Position numbers and translations under genes: made by a program
In this document: positions 49,246-57,749 of the stretch, piece by piece
Position numbering within the stretch: position 1 is the stretch's first letter
Layout: every line of letters begins with the position of its first letter
The notes under the pieces: generated by a model
What the model was told of the DNA's origin: nothing
Database searches by the model: none
The model's input: only the letters and a program-made list of their open reading frames with translations
Assembly (NCBI RefSeq): GCF_038593855.1
Contig: NZ_CP151996.1
Coordinates: 3,844,001 to 3,908,000 of the forward strand
From: Lysinibacillus sp. FSL M8-0337
Lineage (GTDB): Bacteria > Bacillota > Bacilli > Bacillales_A > Planococcaceae
Reading direction: 5' to 3'
DNA length: 64,000 nt

Positions 49246-50232
49246 TTGGATTCAGGTACACATTTCGTTATGGGCATAGCACTCGGAGGTCTCGCTTTAG
49301 CTGACCCAGTAGTTGCAAATCATTCAATGACCTTTACCGCCGTCATGGCTGGTACCATTATCGGCTCACAAGCACCTGATGTTGATACGGTCTTAAAGCT
49401 TCGCAATAATGCGATTTACATTCGACATCATCGCGGTATCACCCATTCAATTCCAGCTGTAGCCATCTGGCCAATTTTAATTACAATAGTGCTATCACTA
49501 ATTATTCAAGACGCGAATGTGTTGCATTTATGGCTTTGGACATTTCTTGCAGTAGCCATTCACGTTTTCGTTGATATTTTTAATGCATATGGAACACAAG
49601 CCATTCGTCCATTCTCTAGAAAATGGGTTGCACTTGGTGTTATTAATACATTCGATCCGATAATATTCACTCTCCATTGCCTCGGTATATTACTATGGGC
49701 ATTTGGGGCAAATCCAGTTTGGACATTTAGTGTCATGTATGGCATTATTATCGTCTATTATATTTTACGATTTGCTGTGCAAAAAGCGGTTAAAAAAGCC
49801 GTTCATAATACCATACAGGATGAAGATTATGTTATTGTAGCTCCTACAATGCGATTTTTTCACTGGCGCATCGCTGCAAAATCTAAAACGCATTACTATG
49901 TTGGTCGTGCGTATGGGCGAACAGTTAATATTTACGATAAATTTGAAATCAAACCATTACCGAAAACACCGACTGTTGAAGCTGCTATGAAAGACCCGAA
50001 TCTCGATGCCTTTGTGTCATTCTCGCCATTATATCGATGGGAAATTTCAGAGCTTGAAAACGGCTTAACAGAAGTAAGGTTAATTGATCTTCGTTACCGT
50101 AGTGACAATCGCTATCCTTTCGTTGCAGTCGCTCATTTAAACGATGCCAATGAAATCATTACCTCTTACACTGGTTGGATTTTCACCGAAGATAAACTTC
50201 AGAAGAAATTACAAATTGGCGCTAGCAATTAA
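49246..50232 (+). CDS. yfhP: Membrane-bound metal-dependent hydrolase, YfhP-like
   Basis: A 328-aa protein of the YdjM/YfhP family with four to five transmembrane helices. The family motifs THFVMGIALGG, IIGSQAPDVDTVLKL, RHHRGITHS and the HVFVDIFNAYGTQA segment supply the conserved His/Asp metal ligands. It starts with TTG at 49246, supported by GGAGTGG. B. subtilis YfhP has been linked to repression of the yfhQ (mutY) region, which is adjacent here too, though the mechanism is not clear. Confidence 0.9.
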   Translation: MDSGTHFVMGIALGGLALADPVVANHSMTFTAVMAGTIIGSQAPDVDTVLKLRNNAIYIRHHRGITHSIPAVAIWPILITIVLSLIIQDANVLHLWLWTFLAVAIHVFVDIFNAYGTQAIRPFSRKWVALGVINTFDPIIFTLHCLGILLWAFGANPVWTFSVMYGIIIVYYILRFAVQKAVKKAVHNTIQDEDYVIVAPTMRFFHWRIAAKSKTHYYVGRAYGRTVNIYDKFEIKPLPKTPTVEAAMKDPNLDAFVSFSPLYRWEISELENGLTEVRLIDLRYRSDNRYPFVAVAHLNDANEIITSYTGWIFTEDKLQKKLQIGASN

Positions 50233-50250
50233 AGAGTCTACACAAAGCTA

Positions 50251-50291
50251 ATAAAGCCGGGGTATCCTACTAAGGAACACCGGCTTTATTG
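50251..50291. terminator. Terminator between yfhP and yfhJ
   Basis: ATAAAGCCGG-GTATCC, loop, GGA-ACACCGGCTTTAT: an interrupted stem of more than 12 bp between convergent genes. Confidence 0.75.
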
Positions 50292-50317
50292 CTTTTTTAA
50301 CCTATTCCGTTTTCGAT

Positions 50318-50587
50318 TTATTGTACGATATCGTCACTTGTATCCAGTAAATGAGCGTATTTAGGATTGCGCCCTGCAAATAGATGGAGCTTATCACCAT
50401 AGCTGCCGATTAATTGGCGCACTAACGTTTCAGTATAGTCAGCCCCTCGGTAATTGTAGCCCGCTTTGGCAGACGAGGATTCAAAATCACTCCAAAGAAG
50501 CTCCACCCAAACTCGCGCACGACCTACAGACATTTCAGGGTTTTTTGCCAGTAATTCTGTTGTTAGTTTGTCAATTTTTTCTTGCAT
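50318..50587 (-). CDS. yfhJ: YfhJ family protein (WVELL domain)
   Basis: An 89-aa protein with the WVELL signature (RARVWVELLWSDFESSSAK) and a second block YTETLVRQLIGSYGDKLH. Function is unknown. It is directly joined to yfhH (stop TAA abuts ATG), the last gene of a recX-yfhH-yfhJ operon. Confidence 0.9.
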   Translation of the reverse strand: MQEKIDKLTTELLAKNPEMSVGRARVWVELLWSDFESSSAKAGYNYRGADYTETLVRQLIGSYGDKLHLFAGRNPKYAHLLDTSDDIVQ

Positions 50588-50917
50588 TTACTTGCCCACC
50601 TTTATTGGTGATAATATAGAAACGGGTAAGGCTTCCTGATATTTATCGCCGCCAAGACGATGCCCCCAAGCAAATCGTCCTTTTAAATAATCCACTTGAA
50701 AAAAGTTATTGTCAGAGCCGTCAATGCGGTACATTTCCCCTGGAACAATCGTATCTAAATCGACTAAATAAGCTGCTGCCATTAAAGCTTTACGTTCGTA
50801 AACTGCAAATTCATTGAGTATGCCTAGTTGTTCCGCTTTGCGAGCCTTTTCTTTAAGCTTAGCTACTTCTTCACGTAATTCATGTTCTGTCATTGCAGCA
50901 TAGTTTTTGTCATTCAT
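50588..50917 (-). CDS. yfhH: YfhH family protein (DUF1811)
   Basis: A 109-aa protein with an N-terminal helical hairpin (LREEVAKLKEKARKAEQLG) and a C-terminal beta barrel with GEMYRIDGSDNNFFQVDYLK and FAWGHRLGG, typical of DUF1811. It overlaps recX by 4 nt (ATGA). Function unknown. Confidence 0.9.
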   Translation of the reverse strand: MNDKNYAAMTEHELREEVAKLKEKARKAEQLGILNEFAVYERKALMAAAYLVDLDTIVPGEMYRIDGSDNNFFQVDYLKGRFAWGHRLGGDKYQEALPVSILSPIKVGK

Positions 50918-51717
50918 TCTTCATTCTCCTTCTCTTCAATAAAACGATCTATAATTTCTACAGGAAATCCCTTTTGATAAAGCGCCTGCTTCGTTTTCAT
51001 TTTTAATTCATAACCAGTATACTTCGCGGCATATTTTTTCCAAACTTTTTCGCCTTGCACATCAAGCAATGCCTGCCATTCATCTTCTGCTTGTTCGATT
51101 TCTATCTGTCCAAGTACTTCATCTACAATAGTAAATGAATACCCTTTTCGCATTAAAAAATCTTGAATTTTGGCCTTTATTTGCGATGGTGTTTTCTTTT
51201 TTTCAGAACGAATTACTTTTTCAGCAAGCTGTGTGGCAAGCTTAACTTGTTCCTCATGGCTAAATGTTTCCAGTACTTCATCTTGCAAACTTTTATCGAT
51301 TCCCTTTTTCATAAGATCTTGTCGAATAGCTCGCGGGCCTTTTTTCATGGTAGCTTTTTTGGTATTTAGCAATGCTTTTGAATAAGATTCATCATTTAAA
51401 AAGCCATATGATTTTAACTTTTGGATAGCTTCTAATATGACTGCTTCGCCGAACTCTAGTGAGCTTAACTTTTTCTTCACCTCATGCTCACTTCGCATTT
51501 GATAGGATAAATAATTCAGCCCTTTATTAAACGCCTTACGAATTTCATCTTCATAGGCAATTTCCTGAATATCAAATTCTTCGAGTACCTTCCCTTTTGT
51601 CAAACCAAATTGTATGAGAATTGCCTCATCTACTGGGAAAGCGTATTCCTCGTTCAAATATATATTATAACGTTCTGGATTGTTTTTTTGACGTGCAATT
51701 TTTGTAATAACACGCAT
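50914..51717 (-). CDS. recX: RecA regulator RecX
   Basis: A 267-aa, all-helical, tandem three-helix-repeat protein that modulates RecA filaments. Diagnostic segments are RSEHEVKKKLSSLEFGEAVI, LKSYGFLNDESYSKALLNTK and KKGPRAIRQDLMKKGI. The long Bacillaceae form has the N-terminal beta region (ITKIARQKNNPERYNIYL). It is the first gene of a three-gene operon. Confidence 0.93.
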   Translation of the reverse strand: MRVITKIARQKNNPERYNIYLNEEYAFPVDEAILIQFGLTKGKVLEEFDIQEIAYEDEIRKAFNKGLNYLSYQMRSEHEVKKKLSSLEFGEAVILEAIQKLKSYGFLNDESYSKALLNTKKATMKKGPRAIRQDLMKKGIDKSLQDEVLETFSHEEQVKLATQLAEKVIRSEKKKTPSQIKAKIQDFLMRKGYSFTIVDEVLGQIEIEQAEDEWQALLDVQGEKVWKKYAAKYTGYELKMKTKQALYQKGFPVEIIDRFIEEKENEE

Positions 51718-51817
51718 ATGAAACCACTCCTTTGCCTAAACATTATAACATCTTTTTCTTTTTTTCTATCTTTGTGTATAGTTGAGTTACATCTATTTGG
51801 AAAAAGGAGGGGTTCTT

Positions 51818-52714
51818 ATGAAAATCGTTATTGCGGGCGGTACTGGTTTTGTTGGGAAAGCGCTAACCAAATTGTTACAAGAGCAAGGCCATGAACTATT
51901 TGTCTTGTCACGCAGCAATTCTAAATACGAAAATGGCATTCATTATGTCCAATGGCTACAAGATGGCGCACGACCAGAAAAAGAATTAGACAATATTGAT
52001 GCATTCGTTAATTTGGCTGGTGTATCACTAAATGACGGCCGTTGGACAAAAAAACAAAAGAAGGCGATTTATACGAGTCGGATGGATGCTACATTAGAAA
52101 TCGTTCGGATTATAGAGGAACTAGATAAAACGCCTGAAGTACTTGTAAATGCCAGTGCAGTTGGCATTTATCCACCTTCCATAGCGACAACCTATAGTGA
52201 AAATTTTAAGGATTATGCAACTGATTTTTTAGGATGGACCGTTCATGATTGGGAACGCCATGCTTTGCGAGCTGAAAAACTAGGCGTTCGTGTAGCACTC
52301 GCACGCTTTGGCGTTATTTTAGGTCGTGACAATGGCGCGTTGCCTTCCATGCTATTGCCTTATAAATTGCATATAGGCGGAACGATTGGTTCGGGTGAGC
52401 AATGGCTATCATGGGTCCATATCGAGGATGTGGCACGTGCCCTTTATTTTGCGATTACAAATGCGTCCATCAGCGGACCATTTAATGTCACAGCTCCTTA
52501 TGCTACACGCATGAAGGAATTCGGACAAACTATCGCACAGGTAATGAATCGCCGTCATTGGTTGCCAGTCCCGAGTTTTGCCATGCGTTTAGCTCTTGGC
52601 GAACAAAGTATGCTTGTCTTAGAAGGCCAGCATGTATTACCAACAGTTTTACAAGCGCACAACTTCGAATTTCAATTCCCACATTTACAAGAAGCACTTG
52701 AAAATTTATTATAA
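51818..52714 (+). CDS. yfhF: TIGR01777 family NAD(P)-binding epimerase-like protein (YfhF)
   Basis: A 298-aa extended short-chain dehydrogenase fold. The dinucleotide motif is MKIVIAGGTGFVGKALTKLL, and the family-specific NLAGVSLNDGRWTKKQKKAI and WVHIEDVARALYFAI follow, with a C-terminal DUF1731 region. In some bacteria homologues inhibit division (SulA-like annotation), but the real role is unknown. ATG 51818 follows AAAAAGGAGG, and an upstream ATG is unsupported. Confidence 0.9.
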   Translation: MKIVIAGGTGFVGKALTKLLQEQGHELFVLSRSNSKYENGIHYVQWLQDGARPEKELDNIDAFVNLAGVSLNDGRWTKKQKKAIYTSRMDATLEIVRIIEELDKTPEVLVNASAVGIYPPSIATTYSENFKDYATDFLGWTVHDWERHALRAEKLGVRVALARFGVILGRDNGALPSMLLPYKLHIGGTIGSGEQWLSWVHIEDVARALYFAITNASISGPFNVTAPYATRMKEFGQTIAQVMNRRHWLPVPSFAMRLALGEQSMLVLEGQHVLPTVLQAHNFEFQFPHLQEALENLL

Positions 52715-52761
52715 AATCCGTGTGCAAAGTGCGACTTGAAGTAGGATAAATTTTAAAAAGT

Positions 52762-52798
52762 AACGCATCCTAAACGAAAAGGAAAGGATGCGTTTTTT
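52762..52798 (+). terminator. Hairpin with T run ending at the pdaA start codon
   Basis: A perfect 10-bp stem (AACGCATCCT with AGGATGCGTT), a 13-nt loop and six T end one base before the pdaA ATG at 52799. The only ribosome-site-like sequence (AAAGGA) lies in the loop and 3' arm. It is a terminator for yfhF and possibly a switch for pdaA. Confidence 0.8.
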
Positions 52799-53617
52799 AT
52801 GTGGAAACAACATATTGTAGGTGCGGTAATTGCTACATTTATTATTGCCGCAGCAATTAGCTTTAATCCATACTTTGCTTCAGGCTCAGATGAATATCAT
52901 TGGGGCATTAAAAAAGCACAGAATGGCGAACCAGCACAAGCAGGAGCACAACTTGACAAGCTACTCGACCAATATGGAGCAATTTATAAAGGAAAACCCG
53001 ATAAAAAAGTTGTTTACTTAACATTCGATAATGGATACGAAAATGGCTTTACTGAAAGTATATTGGATACGTTAGAAAAAGAAAAAGCGCCAGCAACTTT
53101 CTTCTTAACCGGTCATTATTTAGAAAGTGCTAGTGACCTTGTTAAACGTATGGTACAAGATGGTCATACTATCGGCAACCATTCCTATGGTCATCCCAAT
53201 ATGGCTAGGTTAACGAGAGATGGTATGCGTGCAGAATGGCGTAAATTTGATGGGAAATTACGTGAATTAACCGGCATTGACCGTACAACATATGCCCGCC
53301 CACCAGAAGGCATTTTTAATGCGAAGTTGTTGGAAGTCGGCAATGCTGAAGGCTACCGTCATATTTTCTGGTCTGTCGCTTTTAAAGATTGGCTAAAGGA
53401 TGAACGCCGTGGAGCAGATTATGCGTATAATTCGTTAATGGAGCAACTTCACCCTGGTGCTGTCATTTTAATGCATACAGTAGCGCAAGATAATGCAGAA
53501 GCACTTCCTTTATTTATTGCTGAAGCGAAAAAGCAGGGCTATACATTTTTATCGCTCGATGATTTAGTATTGGAGTATGAAGATTTCCCTGTCACTATGC
53601 AATCGTCCACTCCTTAG
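52799..53617 (+). CDS. pdaA: Polysaccharide deacetylase PdaA (delta-lactam synthesis)
   Basis: A 272-aa N-acetylmuramic acid deacetylase needed to make muramic delta-lactam in spore cortex. An N-terminal membrane/signal segment (IVGAVIATFIIAAAISF) is followed by the NodB fold: YLTFDNGYENG (the TFDNGYE variant is typical of PdaA), HTIGNHSYGHPNM metal His pair, YARPPEGIFN and the late HPGAVILMHTVAQDNAE. Expression in B. subtilis is forespore SigG. I cannot identify the promoter here. The start codon abuts a terminator hairpin. Confidence 0.92.
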   Translation: MWKQHIVGAVIATFIIAAAISFNPYFASGSDEYHWGIKKAQNGEPAQAGAQLDKLLDQYGAIYKGKPDKKVVYLTFDNGYENGFTESILDTLEKEKAPATFFLTGHYLESASDLVKRMVQDGHTIGNHSYGHPNMARLTRDGMRAEWRKFDGKLRELTGIDRTTYARPPEGIFNAKLLEVGNAEGYRHIFWSVAFKDWLKDERRGADYAYNSLMEQLHPGAVILMHTVAQDNAEALPLFIAEAKKQGYTFLSLDDLVLEYEDFPVTMQSSTP

Positions 53618-53641
53618 TTATAATGGGGAGATGATATCAGC

Positions 53642-55066
53642 ATGTTATCAGTAACTACGTGCTGTACAAAGTTAAAGGACGTGGATCGCTTGACGCAACA
53701 AACAACGATGGAAGTGGGACAAAAATTCCCATTAACGATAAAGAGACTTGGTATTAATGGCGAAGGAGTGGGCTTTTACAAACGCAACGTTGTCTTCGTA
53801 AAAGGCGCAATTCCAGGAGAAGAAATTACTGCTCAAGTTACAAAAACACAACAAAATTTCGCAGAGGCTGAAATCCTGGCGATTCGCAAAGCATCACCGC
53901 ATCGTCAGGAAGCACCTTGCCCTGTTTACAATGAATGCGGCGGTTGTCAGCTTCAACATATGACATACGAAAAACAACTTCTTGAAAAACGTGATATCGT
54001 GATGCAAGCTTTAGAACGCTATGCTAAGCCATTAGCTGCATCTGTAGAAGTTCGCCATACACTGGGTATGGATAACCCATGGCATTATCGCAACAAAAGC
54101 CAGTTCCAAGTTCGTAAAGAAGGTAAACGTGTTTATGCAGGTCTTTTTACTGAAGGCAGCAACAAGCTACTGAATATTAACGATTGTCTTGTACAACATC
54201 CAATCACATCGAAAATTACAGTGGCAACACGTAAAATCTTACAAAAACTAAATATTACGATTTACGATGGTCGTACGCTCGATGGTTTAGTGCGTACGAT
54301 TGTTGTCCGTACAGGGATTCGTACAGGTGAAACGCAAGTCGTGCTTGTAACGACACGCAAAGAAATTCCCCACCTTGCTGAGCTTATAACACGCATTAAA
54401 AAAATCGACCCAAGTATTGTGTCGATTGCACAAAATATTAATCGTGAAAAAACTTCTCTAATTTTCGGTGATGAAACGATTGTGCTGGACGGCAAGGAAA
54501 CAATTCATGAGGAGCTTGGGGAATTAGCCTTCGACCTTTCTGCTCGTGCATTCTTCCAATTGAATCCAACACAAACCGTACATTTATACAATGAAATTAA
54601 AAAAGCAGCTGCATTAACAGGTAAAGAAACGGTTGTTGATGCTTACTGTGGTGTGGGAACAATTGGTTTATGGTTAGCTGATCAAGCGAAAGAAGTTCGC
54701 GGTATGGATGTTATCCCAGAGAGCATTCAAGATGCTCGAACAAACGCGCGCAAGCATGGTTTTAAACATACGAAATACGCGGTGGGCACTGCCGAAAGTG
54801 TCTTAGCGAAATGGCGCAAAGAAGGCTTTACGCCGGATGTCATTACAGTCGATCCGCCGCGCACAGGCCTTGCTCCAGAATTTATTCGCACTGTTCTAAA
54901 ACTAAAGCCAAAACGTTTTGTCTATACTTCTTGTAACCCCTCTACACTGGCTAAAGATTTACAGGAATTATCAAAACTTTATGATGTGGAATATATTCAG
55001 CCCGTTGACATGTTCGCACAAACTGCTCAAGTTGAGTGCGTTGCAAAGCTTGTGTTAAGAAAATAA
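53642..55066 (+). CDS. rlmCD: 23S rRNA (uracil-C5)-methyltransferase RlmD/RlmCD type
   Basis: A 474-aa SAM-dependent enzyme that forms m5U in 23S rRNA. An N-terminal TRAM domain ([20 protein letters not shown]) is followed by the 4Fe-4S Cys cluster [15 protein letters not shown], the SAM motif [19 protein letters not shown], and the catalytic Cys in [15 protein letters not shown], with DPPRTGL before it. The start is uncertain. ATG 53642 has only GGGGAG 12 nt away, and a TTG at 53690 preceded by AAAGGA, just before the TRAM domain, is a good alternative. Confidence 0.92.
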   Translation: MLSVTTCCTKLKDVDRLTQQTTMEVGQKFPLTIKRLGINGEGVGFYKRNVVFVKGAIPGEEITAQVTKTQQNFAEAEILAIRKASPHRQEAPCPVYNECGGCQLQHMTYEKQLLEKRDIVMQALERYAKPLAASVEVRHTLGMDNPWHYRNKSQFQVRKEGKRVYAGLFTEGSNKLLNINDCLVQHPITSKITVATRKILQKLNITIYDGRTLDGLVRTIVVRTGIRTGETQVVLVTTRKEIPHLAELITRIKKIDPSIVSIAQNINREKTSLIFGDETIVLDGKETIHEELGELAFDLSARAFFQLNPTQTVHLYNEIKKAAALTGKETVVDAYCGVGTIGLWLADQAKEVRGMDVIPESIQDARTNARKHGFKHTKYAVGTAESVLAKWRKEGFTPDVITVDPPRTGLAPEFIRTVLKLKPKRFVYTSCNPSTLAKDLQELSKLYDVEYIQPVDMFAQTAQVECVAKLVLRK

Positions 55067-55072
55067 ACCAGT

Positions 55073-55105
55073 TAGAGCATCTCTAAGTTTTTTGAGATGC
55101 TCTTT
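55073..55105 (+). terminator. rlmCD terminator
   Basis: AGAGCATCTC, loop, GAGATGCTCT and T4. Confidence 0.85.
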
Positions 55106-55337
55106 TAGTTTAAATAAGAAAAAGGGCTTCTTTCGCAGAATTCAGGTCTCCCACCAGAGAATCAACTCTCCTTTCCCGATACCAAAAATGATTTCACTCC
55201 TTAAAACTATATAACAACTTCAGAAGGTAGGTGTAGACTGCCTCTTGTATAGATAATCTCTCCTCTAGGTTCCTAATTCTCTCCAAAAATCAACGCTGAA
55301 AAAAAACTAATCATTATGCAGTTTTCATAGATTGGCG
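55106..55337. other. Gene-free spacer
   Basis: AT-rich sequence with no ORF or motif I can support. It precedes a tandem repeat. Confidence 0.5.
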
Positions 55338-55410
55338 TATTTTTTTACTCTCAACTATGTAATAGAGTATTTTTTTACTCTCAACTATGTAATAGAGTAT
55401 TTTTTGACCT
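55338..55410. repeat. 30-bp tandem repeat, about 2.4 copies
   Basis: The unit GTATTTTTTTACTCTCAACT...AATAGA repeats at 55338 and 55368 with no mismatch and partly at 55398. Each full unit contains TACTCT...AGAGTA arms followed by a T7 tract, so each can fold as a small terminator-like hairpin. Confidence 0.8.
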
Positions 55411-55493
55411 CAAGCATTAAAACTTCATATAACATTTCTTGCATTTTATTTTTCAATAAGTCAAAATATTTACAAACAAAAAAGGGAGGGTAC

Positions 55494-55592
55494 ATTAAAC
55501 CATTCCTAGATAGAAAAATAGGATCTTATAATATCGCACATTATAAAAATAAAGCCTCATTTATGGCAGATTATGTAGTAAAGGAGCTCTAA
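55494..55592 (+). CDS. Possible small protein with ATT start (32 aa)
   Basis: A short frame beginning at ATT 55494 encodes a basic peptide KPFLDRKIGSYNIAHYKNKA... ending ADYVVKEL. The only strong ribosome site in the area (AAGGGAGGG) lies 4 nt before that ATT, and ATT is a rare initiator. The same frame extends upstream into the tandem repeat from 55332, which looks like chance. No family is recognised. Confidence 0.25.
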   Translation: MKPFLDRKIGSYNIAHYKNKASFMADYVVKEL

Positions 55593-55679
55593 AAGCTAAA
55601 TGGACTGAATCTGAAATAGTTACACTTTTTAAGTGTCTTCTCTTCAGGATTCACTTCAAACAGTTTTTAGAGTTTCTTT

Positions 55680-56018
55680 TTATTTTAACAAGGTAAAAAA
55701 ACCACTATCTTTTAAAGCATAATGCTCAGTCTCTTTATTACATTCAAAAGAATATGCAATAGAATTTTCATGATCAAACTCTAAATAAAATTTTAAGCTC
55801 TCAAAATTACACAATATATTGCTAAAGGTTTCAACACTTCCAAAATCTTTATTTTGTTTATATATTTCTATGGATTTTTCTAACGATTCTCTTAATATAG
55901 CCCTAGCTGCTTCTGTAAGTTCTTCTTTTTTTAAAGATTTAATCGTCCTTTGAGAATCATCTAATAAATCCATTATCTCACTGGCACTTAAAAGGTCTGA
56001 GTTACGCATAATTTTCAA
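55680..56018 (-). CDS. Hypothetical protein, 112 aa
   Basis: A small acidic protein with a helical N-terminal half (LLSASEIMDLLDDSQRTIKS; LTEAARAILRESLEKSIEIY) and a C-terminal part richer in aromatic residues (LKFYLEFDHENSIAYSFECN). It starts with TTG at 56018, supported by AAGGAGG 8 nt before, while an ATG three codons inside is the alternative. It is monocistronic in a repeat-rich segment. I do not recognise a family. Confidence 0.6.
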   Translation of the reverse strand: MKIMRNSDLLSASEIMDLLDDSQRTIKSLKKEELTEAARAILRESLEKSIEIYKQNKDFGSVETFSNILCNFESLKFYLEFDHENSIAYSFECNKETEHYALKDSGFFTLLK

Positions 56019-56130
56019 GGAATATCCTCCTTATTCTTAATTAAATCTTTTAACCATAATATCACCAATTACTAGTTAATTCTTGTTACTATTATATTTC
56101 ACACTCGCTTTCGCAAAATCACTTCCTGCA

Positions 56131-56277
56131 TCTGCGGGTATTCACTCTGCTTTCGCGGGTATTTCGCTCCATTCCGCGGGTATTCACTCTGCTTTCGCGG
56201 ATATTCCCTCTCACTCCGCGGGTATTCACTCTAATTTCGCGGGTACTCCACCCCATTCCGCGGGTATCACTATTTAT
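56131..56277. repeat. 21-bp tandem array with 42-bp higher order (CGCGGGTAT repeats)
   Basis: Seven phased units of 21 bp, for example TCCGCGGGTATTCACTCTGC alternating with TTCGCGGGTATTTCGCTCCA. CC-type and TC-type units alternate, so the true period is 42 bp. A diverged eighth unit (ACGCGGGAATTCC) follows at about 56297. GC content is far above the surrounding sequence. The ORF read across it is a translation artefact of the repeat. Confidence 0.8.
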
Positions 56278-56342
56278 CAAATGGATTCCCCCCACCACGC
56301 GGGAATTCCATTTAATTCCTTATATATCTATCAACTATCTAA

Positions 56343-56371
56343 TTGCTTTTATAATAGCTTATCTGTATAAT
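56343..56371 (+). promoter_or_regulatory. Promoter of candidate small RNA
   Basis: TTGCTT (56343-56348) and TATAAT (56366-56371) are 17 bp apart on the plus strand. No plus-strand gene follows before the convergent MFS gene. Confidence 0.65.
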
Positions 56372-56378
56372 ATATTGT

Positions 56379-56464
56379 TAGGTGCCAAACCTACGTGGCA
56401 TGGACGGAACATCCGTGTCACACCGAAAAACGCCATTACAGCACGGATTTGCTGGGCGTTTTTT
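56379..56464 (+). ncRNA. Candidate small RNA with own promoter and terminator
   Basis: From the predicted start near 56379, about 45 nt can fold as a closed three-way shape. An outer GGTG/CACC pair encloses GCCA-loop-TGGC and ACGG-loop-CCGT hairpins. An AACGCC...GGCGTT terminator with T6 ends it at 56464. No coding capacity is seen. I could not match it to a known riboswitch or sRNA class from memory. Read-through would be caught by two further terminators. Confidence 0.5.
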
Positions 56465-56471
56465 GTTTTAT

Positions 56472-56503
56472 GAGCGGGAGATGAGCCCCGCTCTTTTATT
56501 TTT
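56472..56503 (+). terminator. Second plus-strand terminator after the candidate sRNA
   Basis: GAGCGGG, 7-nt loop, CCCGCTC followed by TTTTATTTTT. Confidence 0.75.
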
Positions 56504-56509
56504 GCATAT

Positions 56510-56552
56510 AAAAGCGACCATGACGTTAAACCGTCACTGGTCGCTTTTTTTT
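56510..56552. terminator. MFS gene terminator (bidirectional)
   Basis: AAAAGCGACC...GGTCGCTTTT with an inner TGACG/CGTCA extension and T8 on the plus side. It overlaps the 3' end of the MFS gene. Confidence 0.8.
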
Positions 56553-57707
56553 ATGTTTCCCGAATATCATTAAAACGATTGCCACAGTTAGTAAGAGCAA
56601 CGCCACAAGTAAAAGGAAGCTATAATTTTTTACAAACTCTAAATAAACCCCGCCTAAAAACGGTCCTGTTAAACTACCGATGCTTAAGGCAATTCCACAA
56701 AGTAAGTTGCCAGTCGGTAATAGTTCTTTCGGCGTTAAATCCGCCATGTATGTAATTCCAAGAGAAAACATCGAACCAACCAATGTACCTGCAAAGAAAA
56801 ATACGATTGCTACCGCTAATGGTGAATGCTCTAAAAAACTGGCCACACTAAAAAGGATAGCTCCTCCAAATGCTCCAGTCATCAAGATATTTCGCCGTCC
56901 AATTTTATCGCCCAGTGCGCCAAGAGGAACTTGCGTTAAAATACCTCCAAAGGTAAAGACCGATAAAATAATGGGAATCATATCCACATCAAAACCTTTA
57001 CGCAAGGCGTATACTGGAAATAAAGCATTTAACGACGATTCTAAAAAACCGTAAACAAAAGGGCCTAAAAATGCAATCCACCCAAATACAATAGCCACCT
57101 TATAGCGATTCCATCCTCTTGCATTCATATCACCGGTTAGACGCTCTGGCTTCTCGTTGCGTAATAAAAATACAAATGACCATGCAAATAAGCACATAAT
57201 CGACGACACAATAAACGGCAATGGTTCAGCAATTTGTATAAGCTTTACCATCAATGGCCCTACCGCAAAACCTGTGCTAAAAGACAACCCATAAATAGCC
57301 ATGCCTTTCCCTAAACTTTTATGATCAGCTGTGCTTGTAATCCATGTTTGAGTTGCATAATGTAGCGCATGATCGCCTACACCGATCAGCAAACGCAACA
57401 CGAACCAAAATGTAACACTTTTCCATAAAGGAAATACAAGGAGTGAGACAAATACAAGTGCACCACCTATTAAAATAATTGGTTTGTAGCCCCATCTTCG
57501 TAAAGGTTGTTCGATAAACGGTGAGATTAATAAAGTTCCTATGTATAGACCTGTCGCATTTAAACCATTTAATGCAGAGGATACACCGTCACGTTCAAAA
57601 ATAATAGAAATAAGTGGCAGTAGCATTCCTTGTGAAAACCCTGATATAGATACAATTAACACTAGGATTGCAAACCTTTTTTTGCTGTAATCTGAGAAGT
57701 AAGTCAT
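56526..57707 (-). CDS. MFS transporter (drug-efflux-like)
   Basis: A 393-aa permease with about 12 helices. The A-motif-like loop GDKIGRRNILMTGAFGG lies between helices 8 and 9 (G-D-x-GRR), and the first-half counterpart is EQPLRRWGYKPIILIGG. The C-terminus is basic (KHKKKRPVTV). The start at 57707 is supported by TTGGAGG, and the upstream ORF extension is unlikely. The 240-nt leader with a terminator and short ORFs (57750-57959) suggests inducible control of the kind known for antibiotic-resistance pumps. The substrate is not predictable. Confidence 0.88.
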   Translation of the reverse strand: MTYFSDYSKKRFAILVLIVSISGFSQGMLLPLISIIFERDGVSSALNGLNATGLYIGTLLISPFIEQPLRRWGYKPIILIGGALVFVSLLVFPLWKSVTFWFVLRLLIGVGDHALHYATQTWITSTADHKSLGKGMAIYGLSFSTGFAVGPLMVKLIQIAEPLPFIVSSIMCLFAWSFVFLLRNEKPERLTGDMNARGWNRYKVAIVFGWIAFLGPFVYGFLESSLNALFPVYALRKGFDVDMIPIILSVFTFGGILTQVPLGALGDKIGRRNILMTGAFGGAILFSVASFLEHSPLAVAIVFFFAGTLVGSMFSLGITYMADLTPKELLPTGNLLCGIALSIGSLTGPFLGGVYLEFVKNYSFLLLVALLLLTVAIVLMIFGKHKKKRPVTV

Positions 57708-57749
57708 TTTTTCCTCCAACATCAAGTCATCTTCCACATAACAGCATAC

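Noticed and set aside
56131..56277. Array considered as CRISPR
   Set aside because: Units are contiguous 21-bp repeats with no unique spacers and no cas genes nearby.
56083..56370. 95-aa repetitive ORF (AGIHSAF-type repeats)
   Set aside because: The 21-bp array is divisible by three so any frame stays open. There is no ribosome site, and the promoter of the candidate sRNA lies at its end.
56379..56464. Fold considered as a riboswitch (guanidine-II, preQ1, fluoride)
   Set aside because: No plus-strand gene follows, and the loop sequences do not fit the class consensus motifs I know.
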